In this document: positions 36,131 through 44,648 of the stretch, in pieces
Layout: each line of letters begins with the position of its first letter
Position numbering within the stretch: position 1 is the first letter of the stretch
Notes under the pieces: model-generated
Told to the model about the DNA's origin: nothing
Databases searched by the model: none
The model's input: only the letters and a program-made list of their open reading frames with translations
Translations under genes and position numbers: made by a program
Assembly: GCA_965215035.1 (NCBI GenBank)
Contig: OZ244040.1
Span: forward strand, 3,224,001 to 3,288,000
Source: Azophilus sp965215035
GTDB taxonomy: Bacteria > Pseudomonadota > Gammaproteobacteria > Pseudomonadales > Azotimanducaceae
Direction: 5' to 3'
Length of the DNA: 64,000 bases

Positions 36131-36813
36131 GGCGGTGCCTGCGCCTCGGTCGCCATGATCGCCGCCAGCACCGCCAGACGCTCCGCTGGCGGCATGGCCG
36201 CGTAGCGTCGGCCCCAACTCGCCGCCTTGCGCTTGACGGTCTGGCGGTGCGTGAAGTCCCTGCCCGCGTAGGACGCCCAGTGCACCCGGTCCGGCGCGAA
36301 GTTGAACCACACCTTCTCGGTGACCACCCCCGCCCGGTTCATCACCTGCAGCGACACGCTGCGCCAGCCGCCAAGCAACCCGTCGTAGAGTGCCGACGGA
36401 TACCCCGACACCATCACCGCGCACGGCAGCCCCTTGAGCAGTTCCAGCAGTGCCGCGTGGTCCGCGTCCCCGTAGTCGTGCCGGTAGCGGCGCGACGACT
36501 TGCGCGCGCTGCGCAGGTACGGCGGATCGCTGTACACCAACTCCGAACCATCGAACCCGAACGCCGACAGGTACGCGTGGCAGTCGCCGTGCACCAATTC
36601 GACCGGATAGCCGCACTCGAACCGCGACAGCGCGCCGCCGTCCAGGTCGATGCCGATGTTGCGCAGCGCCGACGGCTTGCGCCTCATGACCGCGCCGCCG
36701 CCCAGGTGCGTCTCGATGTACACCGCGTGCGGCGGCATCAGCGCAATCAGCGCCTGACACAACCCCGACGTCGCCTTCGATCCGAACCACGGGTGTCCCA
36801 TGGCCCGCACCAT
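36127..36813 (-). CDS. D12-class DNA adenine (m6A) methyltransferase
   Basis: 228-residue Dam-like methylase. SAM motif WFGSKATSGLCQALIALMP (residues ~9-27), ETHLGGGAVMRRK, and the catalytic DPPY motif in LVYSDPPYLRSARK. It has no separate target-recognition domain and is shorter than Dam (~278 aa), so specificity is unknown. Its stop overlaps the transposase start (GTGA), and both lie within the same pair of inverted repeats. No restriction endonuclease is adjacent, so it is an orphan passenger, perhaps modifying transposon ends or protecting the element. Confidence 0.88.
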   Translation of the reverse strand: MVRAMGHPWFGSKATSGLCQALIALMPPHAVYIETHLGGGAVMRRKPSALRNIGIDLDGGALSRFECGYPVELVHGDCHAYLSAFGFDGSELVYSDPPYLRSARKSSRRYRHDYGDADHAALLELLKGLPCAVMVSGYPSALYDGLLGGWRSVSLQVMNRAGVVTEKVWFNFAPDRVHWASYAGRDFTHRQTVKRKAASWGRRYAAMPPAERLAVLAAIMATEAQAPP

Positions 36814-36915
36814 AGGCGCCGCGACCTATGTTGTCAAGCCTCCTTCAAAACCGTCGATCCAATGTCCTACCACACCGATGTGGCCAAAATGAGAACTGCT
36901 GTTGCTGTGCACAAC

Positions 36916-36947
36916 CTGTCATCTTCCTGTGAAAAACTGGTTATACT
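36916..36947 (+). promoter_or_regulatory. Candidate kamA promoter with Pho-box-like repeat
   Basis: CTGTCAT (36916-36922) and CTGTGAA (36927-36933) are spaced 11 bp apart, and TATACT (36942-36947) lies 8 bp further, like a PhoB-activated promoter lacking a -35. The second half-site is imperfect. The transposon insertion lies 5 bp upstream. Confidence 0.35.
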
Positions 36948-36987
36948 GCACTTGCTTGTTGGATCTGGAAGCTAGGGAGGCGGATAA

Positions 36988-38139
36988 GTGCGTGAACAGC
37001 CAGTGCGCGTAGTCGAAGCGCGGGCCAATGGAAAGAACCTAAAACCCCTAGCAGCCGGCCGGCACGTTCGCTACATCCGGCGCATCGAGCAGATTCCCGA
37101 AATACCGCCCGAACTCGCAGCGCGACTGGCCCCGGTAGTTGAGCGCTATGTATTCCGCGCGAACAAGTACTACCTGCAGTTGATCGACTGGAAGGATCCA
37201 AAAGACCCGATCATGCAGCTCATTATTCCCCGGGAAGAGGAGCTACGCGACTGGGGCCAACTCGATGCCAGCAACGAAGCCGCGATAACGCCCGTGCGCG
37301 GCGTGCAGCACAAGTACACCGACACGGTGCTGCTGCTTTGCAACGAAGTCTGCGGCGCCTACTGCCGCTACTGCTTCCGCAAGCGCCTGTTCATGGATGA
37401 GAACGACGAGGTAACAAAGGACATCAGCGAGGGCCTGAGCTACATCGCCAACCACCCGGAGGTCACCAACGTGCTGCTGACCGGCGGCGACCCGCTGTTG
37501 ATGAGCACAAGGCGTCTCGTCGAAATTTTCGAAGCGCTACGCGAATTCGAGCATGTGCGGATCATCCGCATCGGCTCGAAGATGCCTGCCTTCGACCCCT
37601 GGCGCGTGTTGAACGATAAGCAACTGCAGGCGGCGTTCCGCAAGTACTCGACACCGGAGCAGCGCATCTACCTGATGGCGCACTTCGACCACCCCCGGGA
37701 ACTGACCGAGCCCGCCATCGCCGGTATCAACGCCTGCATCGATAACGGCGTAATCTGCGTCAACCAATGCCCGTTGATCAAGGGCATCAACGACGACGCA
37801 GCGACATTGGCCGAACTCTACGCAACCCTATCCTACATCGGCTGCCCGGCCTACTATTTGTTCCAGGGGCGTCCCACAGCCGGCAACGAACCGTACGAAG
37901 TGCCCATAGTGCGTGGCTGGCACATCTTCCAGGAAGCGCTGCGGCACGGCTCGGGCCTGGCAAGGCGCGCCCGGTTCTGTATGTCCCATGAAACGGGCAA
38001 GGTCGAAATTCTGGCGGTCGACGACGCGCATATTTATCTGCGCTATCACCAAGCCAAGAACCCCGCTGACTTAGGGCGCTTCTTCATCCGGCGGCGCAAC
38101 GACGAAGCCTATTGGCTTGATCAGCTAGAACCCGTCTAG
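36988..38139 (+). CDS. KamA-family radical SAM aminomutase
   Basis: 383-residue member of the lysine 2,3-aminomutase family. The [4Fe-4S] cysteines are in CGAYCRYCFRKR (Cys-x3-Cys-x2-Cys, ~residues 125-136); GGDPLLM and the PLP-region phrase PTAGNEPYEVPIVRGWHIF follow. GTG 36988 has GGGAGGCGG upstream. Family members act on lysine, glutamate or, as EpmB, on EF-P; this protein has no epmA neighbour. Substrate remains open. Confidence 0.85.
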   Translation: MREQPVRVVEARANGKNLKPLAAGRHVRYIRRIEQIPEIPPELAARLAPVVERYVFRANKYYLQLIDWKDPKDPIMQLIIPREEELRDWGQLDASNEAAITPVRGVQHKYTDTVLLLCNEVCGAYCRYCFRKRLFMDENDEVTKDISEGLSYIANHPEVTNVLLTGGDPLLMSTRRLVEIFEALREFEHVRIIRIGSKMPAFDPWRVLNDKQLQAAFRKYSTPEQRIYLMAHFDHPRELTEPAIAGINACIDNGVICVNQCPLIKGINDDAATLAELYATLSYIGCPAYYLFQGRPTAGNEPYEVPIVRGWHIFQEALRHGSGLARRARFCMSHETGKVEILAVDDAHIYLRYHQAKNPADLGRFFIRRRNDEAYWLDQLEPV

Positions 38140-38188
38140 GAGTTTTCGCCCCGGCAAGCGGCGCGCCACCGCGCCATCCCGAAACCGG

Positions 38189-38338
38189 TTTTGGCATCGC
38201 AGGACCGACCACATCGCCCTGCGTGACAGCTTGCCGATCTTTGGCCCGGACGACGAAGAAAGCACCGGCCGGGTGCAGGAGGTCATGATCGGCAGCCTCG
38301 GGATGGCGGTCTTCAGAGTCGGCCGTTCCCGCCGGTGA
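38189..38338 (+). pseudogene. Possible C-terminal gene fragment
   Basis: A 49-codon open stretch ending TGA at 38336-38338 (RTDHIALRDSLPIFGPDDEE and a closing MAVFRVGRSRR) has protein-like composition but no start. I do not recognise the parent. It sits in the 500-bp gap after kamA, alongside a dispersed repeat. Confidence 0.3.
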
Positions 38339-38462
38339 CGCTTTGCAACCGATATTTCCGATTTGTAATCAATGCCCTACAAGATCTTGAGGTGGCTTTC
38401 TTGGGACACTGGGGTGACACTGGGGTAAAGCACAAAAATTGCGTCTTCATATACGTTAACCG

Positions 38463-38600
38463 CAGGGCCATCCCAAGGTATTCGCTGTTGAAGAGAAGTT
38501 TCTGGAAAAGCAGTGGACGCCGCAGAATATCGCTTGATCTTCTGGAGCATGCTTGTGAACCATCCATATCAGCCTTTGCCGAGAGCTCATAGACGACTTT
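38463..38600 (+). repeat. Dispersed intergenic repeat, copy B (longest)
   Basis: Head CAGGGCCATCCCAAGGTATT, centre CTGGAAAAGCAGTGGACGCC and CGCTTGATCTTCT, tail CTTTGCCGAGAGCTCATAGA. It shares head, centre and tail with copy C (58769-58892), and head and tail with copy A (32147-32227). Confidence 0.6.
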
Positions 38601-38637
38601 TGAATGACCCTGATGTTTAGCTGACGCGAACAGCACA

Positions 38638-38940
38638 TTGTCAATAACTGATGAGTCTGCAACGTTAACGAGCTCCAAAACCTTGATCCGGCATCTCACG
38701 GTCCTGGCCCTAGCAGTCGGCACCCCGCCAACTGTGGCATGGGCCCAATCCGACGATGCGAACAGCAGAACCCTTGAGGAAATCCTCGTCACGGCCACGA
38801 AGCGCGAAGAGGCAGTGAGCGAAGTACCATTTTCCATGTCGCTGCTGGACTCTTCGATGCTCGAGACTCAGCAGTCATTCCGCTTGCAGGACTATTTTGC
38901 ACAGGTTCCGGGATTGCAATTACAGCCCGATGCTGGATGA
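38638..38940 (+). pseudogene. TonB-dependent receptor, N-terminal remnant
   Basis: 100 codons giving a signal peptide (HLTVLALAVGTPPTVAWA), a TonB box (LEEILVTATKREEAVSEVPF) and the start of the plug (LQDYFAQVPGLQLQPDAG), then TGA. Full receptors have ~700-800 residues, like the one at 52470, so plug and barrel are lost. An ATG is not obvious; TTG 38638 is the first start. The frame switches directly into the next ORF. Confidence 0.75.
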
Positions 38941-39151
38941 AAACGCCTACGATGTCGGGTATTTCTTTGCGGGAGGGAACGGCAAGGCGGGCCAAATAAT
39001 CCTTAACCGCTGGGGACATGCCTATGTGTCTCCGGAGCCCGGTTTTTTCTTCGGCAAGAGCCGGGTGCCAGCGCCACCAGATGTTATCCGGGAGTTATTC
39101 GGCCGGATTGCATTCGCCCACTCGGAGCTGGGCGGCAACCAAAACATGATT
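38930..39151 (+). pseudogene. Unidentified ORF split by ISL3 copy 1 (5' part)
   Basis: Starts MLDENAYDVGYFFAGGNGKA and runs to 39151. Excising the IS and one target duplication joins it in frame to 40585-40641 (QAMLEGDRAVGQLFSKAL, stop TAG), about 92 residues in all. The opening DENAYD could be a last-strand remnant of a TonB receptor, but the rest (PPDVIRELFGRIAFAHSELG) is not recognised. It may be a chimera left by a deletion. Confidence 0.5.
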
Positions 39152-40576
39152 GCCTCTTTTGAAATTCGGGTGGGTAATCGGGTCCGCGTGGCCGGGTTGT
39201 GCGGGTCAAGGGCGGGCGCCAGCCCGGCGAAGCGAACCCTTGACGCGCACAACCCGGCGAACACCCTGGGGTCGGGCCGAATGAGGCACAATGCCGCATT
39301 CGGCCTTGATCAACCACAGGGAGCGCCCCATGGACCACCAACTCTTCACCGCCGCCCTCGGCCTGTCCGAACCCTGGTTTGTCGACGGCCTTCACTTCGA
39401 CGAGCGCGCGCGCCGGCTGACGGTGCGCATCGACTTCCGCCGGGGCGCCCGCTTCGCGGCGGGGGACGGCGGCGAGCACCCCGTGCACGACACCCGCACG
39501 AAGCGCTACCGCCACCTCAACTTCTTCCAGCACGAGTGCGAGCTCGAGGCGCGAGTGCCCCGCGTTCGGTTGCCGGATGGGCGCGTGGCGCTGGTGGAGC
39601 CGCCCTGGGCGGGCCGGTGCTCCGGCTTCACGCTGCTCTTCGAGGCGCTGGTCGTGGCCCTGTGCCGGGAGATGCCGTTCGCGGCAGCGGCGCGGCTGGC
39701 CGGACTGTCGCAGCACCGCGTCCAGGCCATGTGCGGGCGCTACGTGGGCCTCGCCCTTGAGGGCGCCGACCTCTCGGCGGTCCGCGAGGTCGCCATCGAC
39801 GAGACCTCGCGCGCCCGCGGGCACGACTACGTCACCGCCGTGGCGGACGCCGCGGCGCGGCGCGTGGTGTTCGTCGGCGAGGGGCGAGGCGCCGGGGTCG
39901 TCGGGGAATTCGCGGAGGAACTCGCCGCCCGCGGCGGCGACCCGGAGGCGGTCGGGTCGGTGTCCATCGACATGTCGCCGGCGTTCATCAAGGGCGCCGC
40001 GGAGCACCTGCCCAACGCCCAGGTCACCTTCGACAAGTTCCACGTCGTCGCCCACGCATCGAGGGCGCTCGACGAGACCCGGCGCGTCGAGCAGCGCCTC
40101 GACCCCGACCTCAAGGGCCTGCGGTGGACCCTGCTCAAGAATCCCGCCGGCCTCGGCCCGCGGCAGCGCGCCGACCTCGACGCGCTCGTCGCGCAGGTCG
40201 CGGGGAAACGTACCGCGCGGGCCTGGCTGTACCGGGAGCAACTCCGGGAGATCCTCAACCGAAAGCAGATCAATGTCGTGCGGCGGATGCTCCACCAGTG
40301 GTGCACGAACGTGAACCGCTCGAGGGTCGAGCCCATGAAGGCGGTCGCGAAGATGATCCGGCGGCACATCGACGGCATCGCCGCCTGGGCGCGCACCCGG
40401 CGGACCAACGGCTTCATCGAGGCGCTCAACGGCCTGTTCCAGTCCGCCAAGCGCAAGGCTCGCGGCTACGGCCGGTTCGAGACGATCCGCACCGTTTTCT
40501 TCCTCATCGCCGGAAAACTCGACTTTTCCAAGCTCAACCCGCATGCCACCTAACCCACACGGAATTCAACAGAGCC
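39152..40576 (+). mobile_element. ISL3-family insertion sequence, copy 1
   Basis: 1425 bp with imperfect ends (GCCTCTTTTGAAATTC left; GGCTCTGTTGAATTC as the right end's complement) and an 8-bp target duplication ACATGATT (39144-39151, 40577-40584). One transposase gene. Subterminal dyads (CCGGGTTGTGCGGGTCAAGG and its partner around 39198-39262) may be transposase binding sites. Confidence 0.92.
39330..40553 (+). CDS. ISL3-family transposase (copy 1)
   Basis: 407-residue DDE_Tnp_ISL3 protein. Catalytic core: EVAIDETSRARGHDY (first Asp), SVSIDMSPAFIKGA with DKFHVVAHASRALDETRR (second region), and RTNGFIEALNGLFQSAKRKA (Glu). The N-terminal zinc-binding domain usual in ISL3 appears reduced here. 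ATG 39330 follows a GGGAG. It is identical at protein level to the minus-strand copy at 44672-45895. Confidence 0.92.
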   Translation: MDHQLFTAALGLSEPWFVDGLHFDERARRLTVRIDFRRGARFAAGDGGEHPVHDTRTKRYRHLNFFQHECELEARVPRVRLPDGRVALVEPPWAGRCSGFTLLFEALVVALCREMPFAAAARLAGLSQHRVQAMCGRYVGLALEGADLSAVREVAIDETSRARGHDYVTAVADAAARRVVFVGEGRGAGVVGEFAEELAARGGDPEAVGSVSIDMSPAFIKGAAEHLPNAQVTFDKFHVVAHASRALDETRRVEQRLDPDLKGLRWTLLKNPAGLGPRQRADLDALVAQVAGKRTARAWLYREQLREILNRKQINVVRRMLHQWCTNVNRSRVEPMKAVAKMIRRHIDGIAAWARTRRTNGFIEALNGLFQSAKRKARGYGRFETIRTVFFLIAGKLDFSKLNPHAT

Positions 40577-40686
40577 ACATGATTCAGGCGATGCTGGAGG
40601 GCGACCGAGCAGTGGGGCAGCTATTCTCGAAAGCCCTCTAGGGAAACTCCGAACCAGTCCATCTCCGCCTCGTTCAGAGTCTCAAT

Positions 40687-40717
40687 ACAGCCAGTGCGCC
40701 TAGTCGAGGCGCGGGCC
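40687..40717 (+). repeat. Duplicate of the kamA 5' coding tip
   Basis: 31 bp matching 36996-37026 (codons ~4-13 of kamA) with two mismatches. It lies between the ISL3 element and the serine hydrolase gene. Confidence 0.65.
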
Positions 40718-40724
40718 TGCCCGA

Positions 40725-42107
40725 TCAGTCGATTATCGCCTGGTAGACCAGGTTCCGGAATTCATTGCCGAGCCGTGTGCGGTGGGGGATGCTTTGCACC
40801 ATGAATACGCCGATGAGTTCCTCTTGGGGGTCGATCCAGAAGCGGGTGCCCGCCGCACCGCCCCAGTTGTATTCGCCGACCGAACTCAACTCACCGATAG
40901 CCCCCGGATCGAGCGCGACGGCAACGCCGAGCCCGAATCCATAGCCCGAACCACCAAAACCTTCCGCCAGATAGCCGGTGTGATCGCTCGTCATCAACTG
41001 CACACTCTTCGGCGAGAGAATTCGAACGCCGTCCAATTCCCCGCCGTTCAGCAGCATCTGGCAAAAACGTAGGTAGTCCGCGGCGGTCGAAACCAGCCCA
41101 CCCCCGCCGCTCTCGAACTTGGCCCCCACCCGGTACAGCTCGTTCCACCGCTCGTCGGCAACCTCTAGGGCCACCGCATCGTTCTCGGTCATGAAGGCTG
41201 CGTAGGCATCGGTAGCCGGCGTGCCCGCCGGGCTGTATAGCTGCGCGACACGCGCCCACTCCTCCTCCGGCACCACGAAACTGGTATCGACCATGCCCAA
41301 CGGGCCGAAGAGACGCGATTGCAGAAACTCCCCAAGGCTCATGCCCGATACCGCCTCCACCAACGCACCCTGCACATCCACAGATACACTGTAGTGCCAT
41401 CGCGTGCCCGGGTCGTATTGCAACGGAATCGCACCGAGCCTGCGGGTGAATTCCCGCAACCTCATGTCGCCGGTTATCAACTCCGCCTGCCGATACAGTT
41501 CATCCACCCGCGTATCGCCGAAGATTCCATAGGTGAAGCCCGCCGTATGAGTAAGCAGGTCCCGTATGCTGGGTTGCCGGAGGGGTTCCCGGGTAGGCAC
41601 CGCATCACCCGCTGCTGCCGAATCGCCGCCACCCTGGGCCTCGGTGTGGGCTTGGGCTTCCGCGGACGCGCCCTCGCTGTCCCCGTCCGCCGTTGCAACC
41701 ACCATCAGGTTCGCAAGCTCCGGTAGATACCGGCCAATAGGGTCATTCAGGAAAAAGCGCCCCTCCTCGTAGAGCATCATAACCGCAACACCGGTGATCG
41801 GTTTTGTCATGGAATAGATGCGGAACAGGGTGTCTGGCGACATGGGCACGCCAGCTTCCCGATCGGCCAGGCCGTAGGTCTCCCGATAGGCCACCCTACC
41901 CTTGCGGGCAACCAGCCCCATACCGCCAACCATAACCCCGTCATCGACCGCCTGATTCATGTGCGCGGTTAAGCGCTCTAGGCGCTCCGATGCAAGGCCA
42001 ACGCGCTCGGGCCGTACGGCCGACAGTTCCTGGGCGGGCACCGGCGCGGCGACGAACACCAGCAATAGGGTCGCCAGGCAGGTGGACACAACGGCTCTTT
42101 GGGACAT
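40725..42107 (-). CDS. Secreted serine hydrolase (class C beta-lactamase fold)
   Basis: 460 residues: signal peptide (ATLLLVFVAAPVPAQ), then the penicillin-binding/esterase fold with Ser-x2-Lys in FRIYSMTKPITGVAVM and a Tyr motif in WHYSVSVDVQGALVE. An Ala/Gly/Glu-rich insert (ADGDSEGASAEAQAHTEAQG) interrupts the fold near residue 145. Likely an esterase/EstB-type or peptidase rather than a true beta-lactamase. Stop TGA lies next to ISL3 copy 1's flank. Confidence 0.82.
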   Translation of the reverse strand: MSQRAVVSTCLATLLLVFVAAPVPAQELSAVRPERVGLASERLERLTAHMNQAVDDGVMVGGMGLVARKGRVAYRETYGLADREAGVPMSPDTLFRIYSMTKPITGVAVMMLYEEGRFFLNDPIGRYLPELANLMVVATADGDSEGASAEAQAHTEAQGGGDSAAAGDAVPTREPLRQPSIRDLLTHTAGFTYGIFGDTRVDELYRQAELITGDMRLREFTRRLGAIPLQYDPGTRWHYSVSVDVQGALVEAVSGMSLGEFLQSRLFGPLGMVDTSFVVPEEEWARVAQLYSPAGTPATDAYAAFMTENDAVALEVADERWNELYRVGAKFESGGGGLVSTAADYLRFCQMLLNGGELDGVRILSPKSVQLMTSDHTGYLAEGFGGSGYGFGLGVAVALDPGAIGELSSVGEYNWGGAAGTRFWIDPQEELIGVFMVQSIPHRTRLGNEFRNLVYQAIID

Positions 42108-42181
42108 CTTGCCAACTCTCCTTTAGATTGAATTTACAAACGGCTTCGCGCCAAACGCCAATTTTGCCACATCGGTGGCCT

Positions 42182-42784
42182 TCACGCCGACTGCAACCCC
42201 AGCCGTTCATCGCGGCGGCGCAGCCACGCGATCAGCGGCAATGCCAGCACAACCATCCACGACTTGCCGACAACCTGGCCCAGGAGGAATTCCAGGCTGC
42301 CGAACGCCAAGCCCAGGAACAGCATGCTGTCCACAACCAGGCCGACCATGCTGCTTGCGAACACGGCAAGCACCAGCCGGCGCCTTTGCAACGGCGTGTA
42401 GACAAGCAGGTCGGCGAACTCGGACAACAGGAACGCCATTGCCGAGGCCAAGGCTAGGCTGGGCGGCGCCACCACGGCGGAAAGCGCCGCCCCGGCCAGA
42501 ACGGCACCGATGGCCCAGCGCATGCCCAGACGCCGCTGCACCAGGTCGCGCAAAACGAAGGCCAGGCCCACCATCAGCACGCCACTCGGCGCCATGATGC
42601 GAAAGCCCACAGGAATCAGGCACGGCCCGTCGGCAACACAGACCGAGCCCACATTGCCGATCATCCAGTTGGCCGTGGGAATCGACAGGACAAAACTCGC
42701 CAGGAAGGCAAAACCTTCCACTTGCCTTATCGTGGTGAGCGCATGGCGGTTTTGCCATCCTGCAGCGATGTTTTTCCTAACCAT
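42182..42784 (-). CDS. VUT-family (queuosine-precursor-type) membrane transporter
   Basis: 200-residue membrane protein with about six hydrophobic segments and the family phrases IPTANWMIGNVG, LVQRRLGMRWAIGAVL and FLLSEFADLLVYTPL (the SEFADLLVYTP stretch is diagnostic for the YhhQ/VUT group). YhhQ members import queuosine precursors; others are assigned to vitamin uptake. Alone on the minus strand upstream of the serine hydrolase gene. Confidence 0.75.
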   Translation of the reverse strand: MVRKNIAAGWQNRHALTTIRQVEGFAFLASFVLSIPTANWMIGNVGSVCVADGPCLIPVGFRIMAPSGVLMVGLAFVLRDLVQRRLGMRWAIGAVLAGAALSAVVAPPSLALASAMAFLLSEFADLLVYTPLQRRRLVLAVFASSMVGLVVDSMLFLGLAFGSLEFLLGQVVGKSWMVVLALPLIAWLRRRDERLGLQSA

Positions 42785-42806
42785 GCGTGTCCCGGAACGC
42801 GCTCCG

Positions 42807-43334
42807 CTAAGTGCTCACCGCATTATGGAAGCGACCTGTGCGCGATGGGTCAGGTACGTCGCAGTACTTAGGACCAAGCAACCCGATCAGTAGGTGCTCC
42901 AATCGGGCAATCTGTTGGGTGTCCTCGCCCGGAGGGAACGAGATCGTCCATAGACTACATCGGACGAGCATCGCTTTGTACGCCGCAAAGTCGTCGCAGT
43001 GCCGCAGACGCCAGTTTTTATAGAGGTTGTTACCGGTATCTCCTTCTCTAAAGCGTTGTCTAATGCGTTCTTGCAGGTTCCAACCTTTGCGTGCTTTTGT
43101 GCATCTCCCGACGTATACGACACAGTCCCCAAGTTGGAAGACATAGACGCCCATGCGACGATCAAGATGGTTTAATCGCGAGGGGTCGGCACCCTCATGG
43201 TGCGGCATGATGCTGCCGACCGGCAAGGTTTCGATAGTGTTATCCAGAGGGCTCAGGCCGACATACCGACAGAACGCCTTGAGACGGCACACGGACAGGT
43301 CGTGAGGTTTGACGACAGCGTCGCAGAAGTTCAT
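42807..43334 (-). CDS. GIY-YIG nuclease-like protein
   Basis: 175 residues with the GIY-YIG core near residue 62: RRMGVYVFQLGDCVVYVGRC, followed by LQERIRQRFREG where an Arg in the expected catalytic helix is kept. Codon use and lower GC than surrounding genes suggest acquisition. No partner domain; could be a stand-alone endonuclease or a DNA-repair homologue. It ends 22 bp from the VUT gene. Confidence 0.65.
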   Translation of the reverse strand: MNFCDAVVKPHDLSVCRLKAFCRYVGLSPLDNTIETLPVGSIMPHHEGADPSRLNHLDRRMGVYVFQLGDCVVYVGRCTKARKGWNLQERIRQRFREGDTGNNLYKNWRLRHCDDFAAYKAMLVRCSLWTISFPPGEDTQQIARLEHLLIGLLGPKYCDVPDPSRTGRFHNAVST

Positions 43335-43598
43335 GGGTACTCCGAGGGCTGAATTCCCGGCGAATAGTAGTCGAGCCGCCCTGTAGCCACAAAATCGGGG
43401 AATGTCACGCGCCGTCCCGATAGACGTTCAATGCCCGCCGTTGACGCCGCTTGCGGAGCGGCTGGCGGGTAGCGCACCCCGCCAACGGCAGCTCATCCGA
43501 CAGGAGGGTCTCCACAAGCCACGCAAATAGCATCGCCGGCAGACGACTGGAAAACGCTGCCCCGTGCAAGTCGACGCGGCCTCGTTTTTGCCAGAATA
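43335..43598. other. Gap between the GIY-YIG and Fic genes
   Basis: No confirmed gene. On the minus strand a 42-codon frame at 43405-43533 (MLFAWLVETLLSDELPLAG then a very basic tail) has protein-like composition but no ribosome site; it could be a remnant. Confidence 0.3.
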
Positions 43599-43741
43599 AT
43601 GTTTTATATTCATATAGTTACGAGTAAAACATCACTCAAAAAACCGGACCGTGCTGCGTACGAACCCATCCAACTTGCTGAACTCCGCCCCAGACGGAAA
43701 ATCCGAAATGTCGGATAAATACTAATTTGACTAAAATTAGT
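43599..43741 (+). promoter_or_regulatory. AT-rich control region of the Fic gene with three inverted repeats
   Basis: Inverted repeats: ATGTTTTA/TAAAACAT (43599-43606 and 43625-43632), ATCCGA-AATG-TCGGAT (43701-43716) and ACTAATTT-GACTA-AAATTAGT (43721-43741). The region is far AT-richer than its surroundings. The last repeat lies about 50 bp before the likely start and could be an operator; Fic proteins with a C-terminal winged helix may autoregulate. Confidence 0.45.
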
Positions 43742-43792
43742 ACTTTGCTTACATTAATTGAATCGCAACCAGATCCTCTGGCGAGACTCAAA

Positions 43793-44648
43793 ATGCGCAT
43801 ACCTCAACATCCACCACCATTTGACCAATTGCTGCGCTCGACATCACCAGAACGGCTAGCCGAACTCATGACTGCAAATGCTGAATTGGCGTCCTCGTCT
43901 AGGTACCTGCATTGGGAAGATATGCGATTTCGAACGCCTCCCCAAGGGTTAACGGGAGAGGAGTGGTGGACCGCGACCAGGCTGCAACGCGCTTTTGTGC
44001 GCCGAGAACTCCCCTTTGTAGACAAGTCGGGGCGGCCCTTCTCGTATAGCGATTCGGGAAGTCTCTACCGCCGCCTTGGAGAGGTGGACCGCAACGCCAG
44101 CGGGCAAATCGAAACTCTCGGTGCCGAGGGCGTCCACTCAGGGTTTGGGGAACGATACCTAGTTAATTCGTTGATCGAGGAGGCCATCACGTCCAGTCAA
44201 TTGGAAGGCGCCGCAACCACTCGCCCGGTGGCTAAGGAGATGTTGCGCTCCGGTCGCCCACCTCGGGACGAAAGTGAACGGATGATCGTGAATAACTACC
44301 ACGCCATGGAGTTCTTGCGGCATCACAACGCAGAAGACCTTACGGTGGAGATGTTGCTTGAGCTGCACCGCATACTGATCCACAAAACCTCGGCCGACCG
44401 CCATGTGGGCCGGTTTAGAGCGCCTTCCGACAAGGTTCATGTCGCCGCCTGGGACGGGACTGTGGTTCACCAGCCACCCGATGCCGATGAATTGGACGAT
44501 CGAATCAATAGGCTGTTGGCCTTCGCCAACGAAGACGATGACGGCCAAAATATCCATCCTTTCATAAGAGCCGTTGTGTTGCACTTTATGGTTGGCTACG
44601 ACCATCCGTTTGTTGACGGCAACGGGCGGACCGCACGTGGCCTTTTCT
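43793..44648 (+). pseudogene. Fic-family protein, 5' part (split by ISL3 copy 2)
   Basis: N-terminal Fic_N-like region followed by the Fic core; the catalytic motif HPFVDGNGRTAR is complete (~residues 269-280) just before the break in GLF. A regulatory-helix-type motif (S/TxxxE) is suggested by ITSSQLEGA near residue 136. ATG 43793 (MRIPQHPPPFDQLL) is preferred because related Fic proteins begin like this; a TTG at 43727 is in frame. With the 3' part at 46074 the whole protein would be ~457 residues. Such Fic enzymes AMPylate or otherwise modify targets. Confidence 0.88.

Larger units (their letters stand above)
33246..36901 (-). mobile_element. Methylase-carrying DDE transposon with a nested IS3 element
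   Basis: Terminal inverted repeats of 18 bp (CAGCAGTTCTCATTTTGG at 33246-33263, its complement at 36884-36901) and a 9-bp target duplication TTGCTGTGC (33237-33245 and 36902-36910) define the ends. It carries a D12-class adenine methylase and an IS4-like DDE transposase in a coupled minus-strand pair. Removing the nested IS3 (1499 bp plus a 3-bp duplication) leaves a ~2.15-kb element. It separates tesB from kamA. Confidence 0.9.

Noticed and set aside
36131..36790. N-terminal 220 residues of a long minus-strand frame continuous with the transposase
   Set aside because: It overlaps the methylase in another frame, has a shadow-like Arg/Gly/Ala composition, and the GTG at 36130 is the natural transposase start.
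39084..40544. Long minus-strand ORF opposite ISL3 copy 1 (and its twin opposite copy 2)
   Set aside because: It is the antisense of the transposase, low in aromatic residues, and repeats only because the element does.
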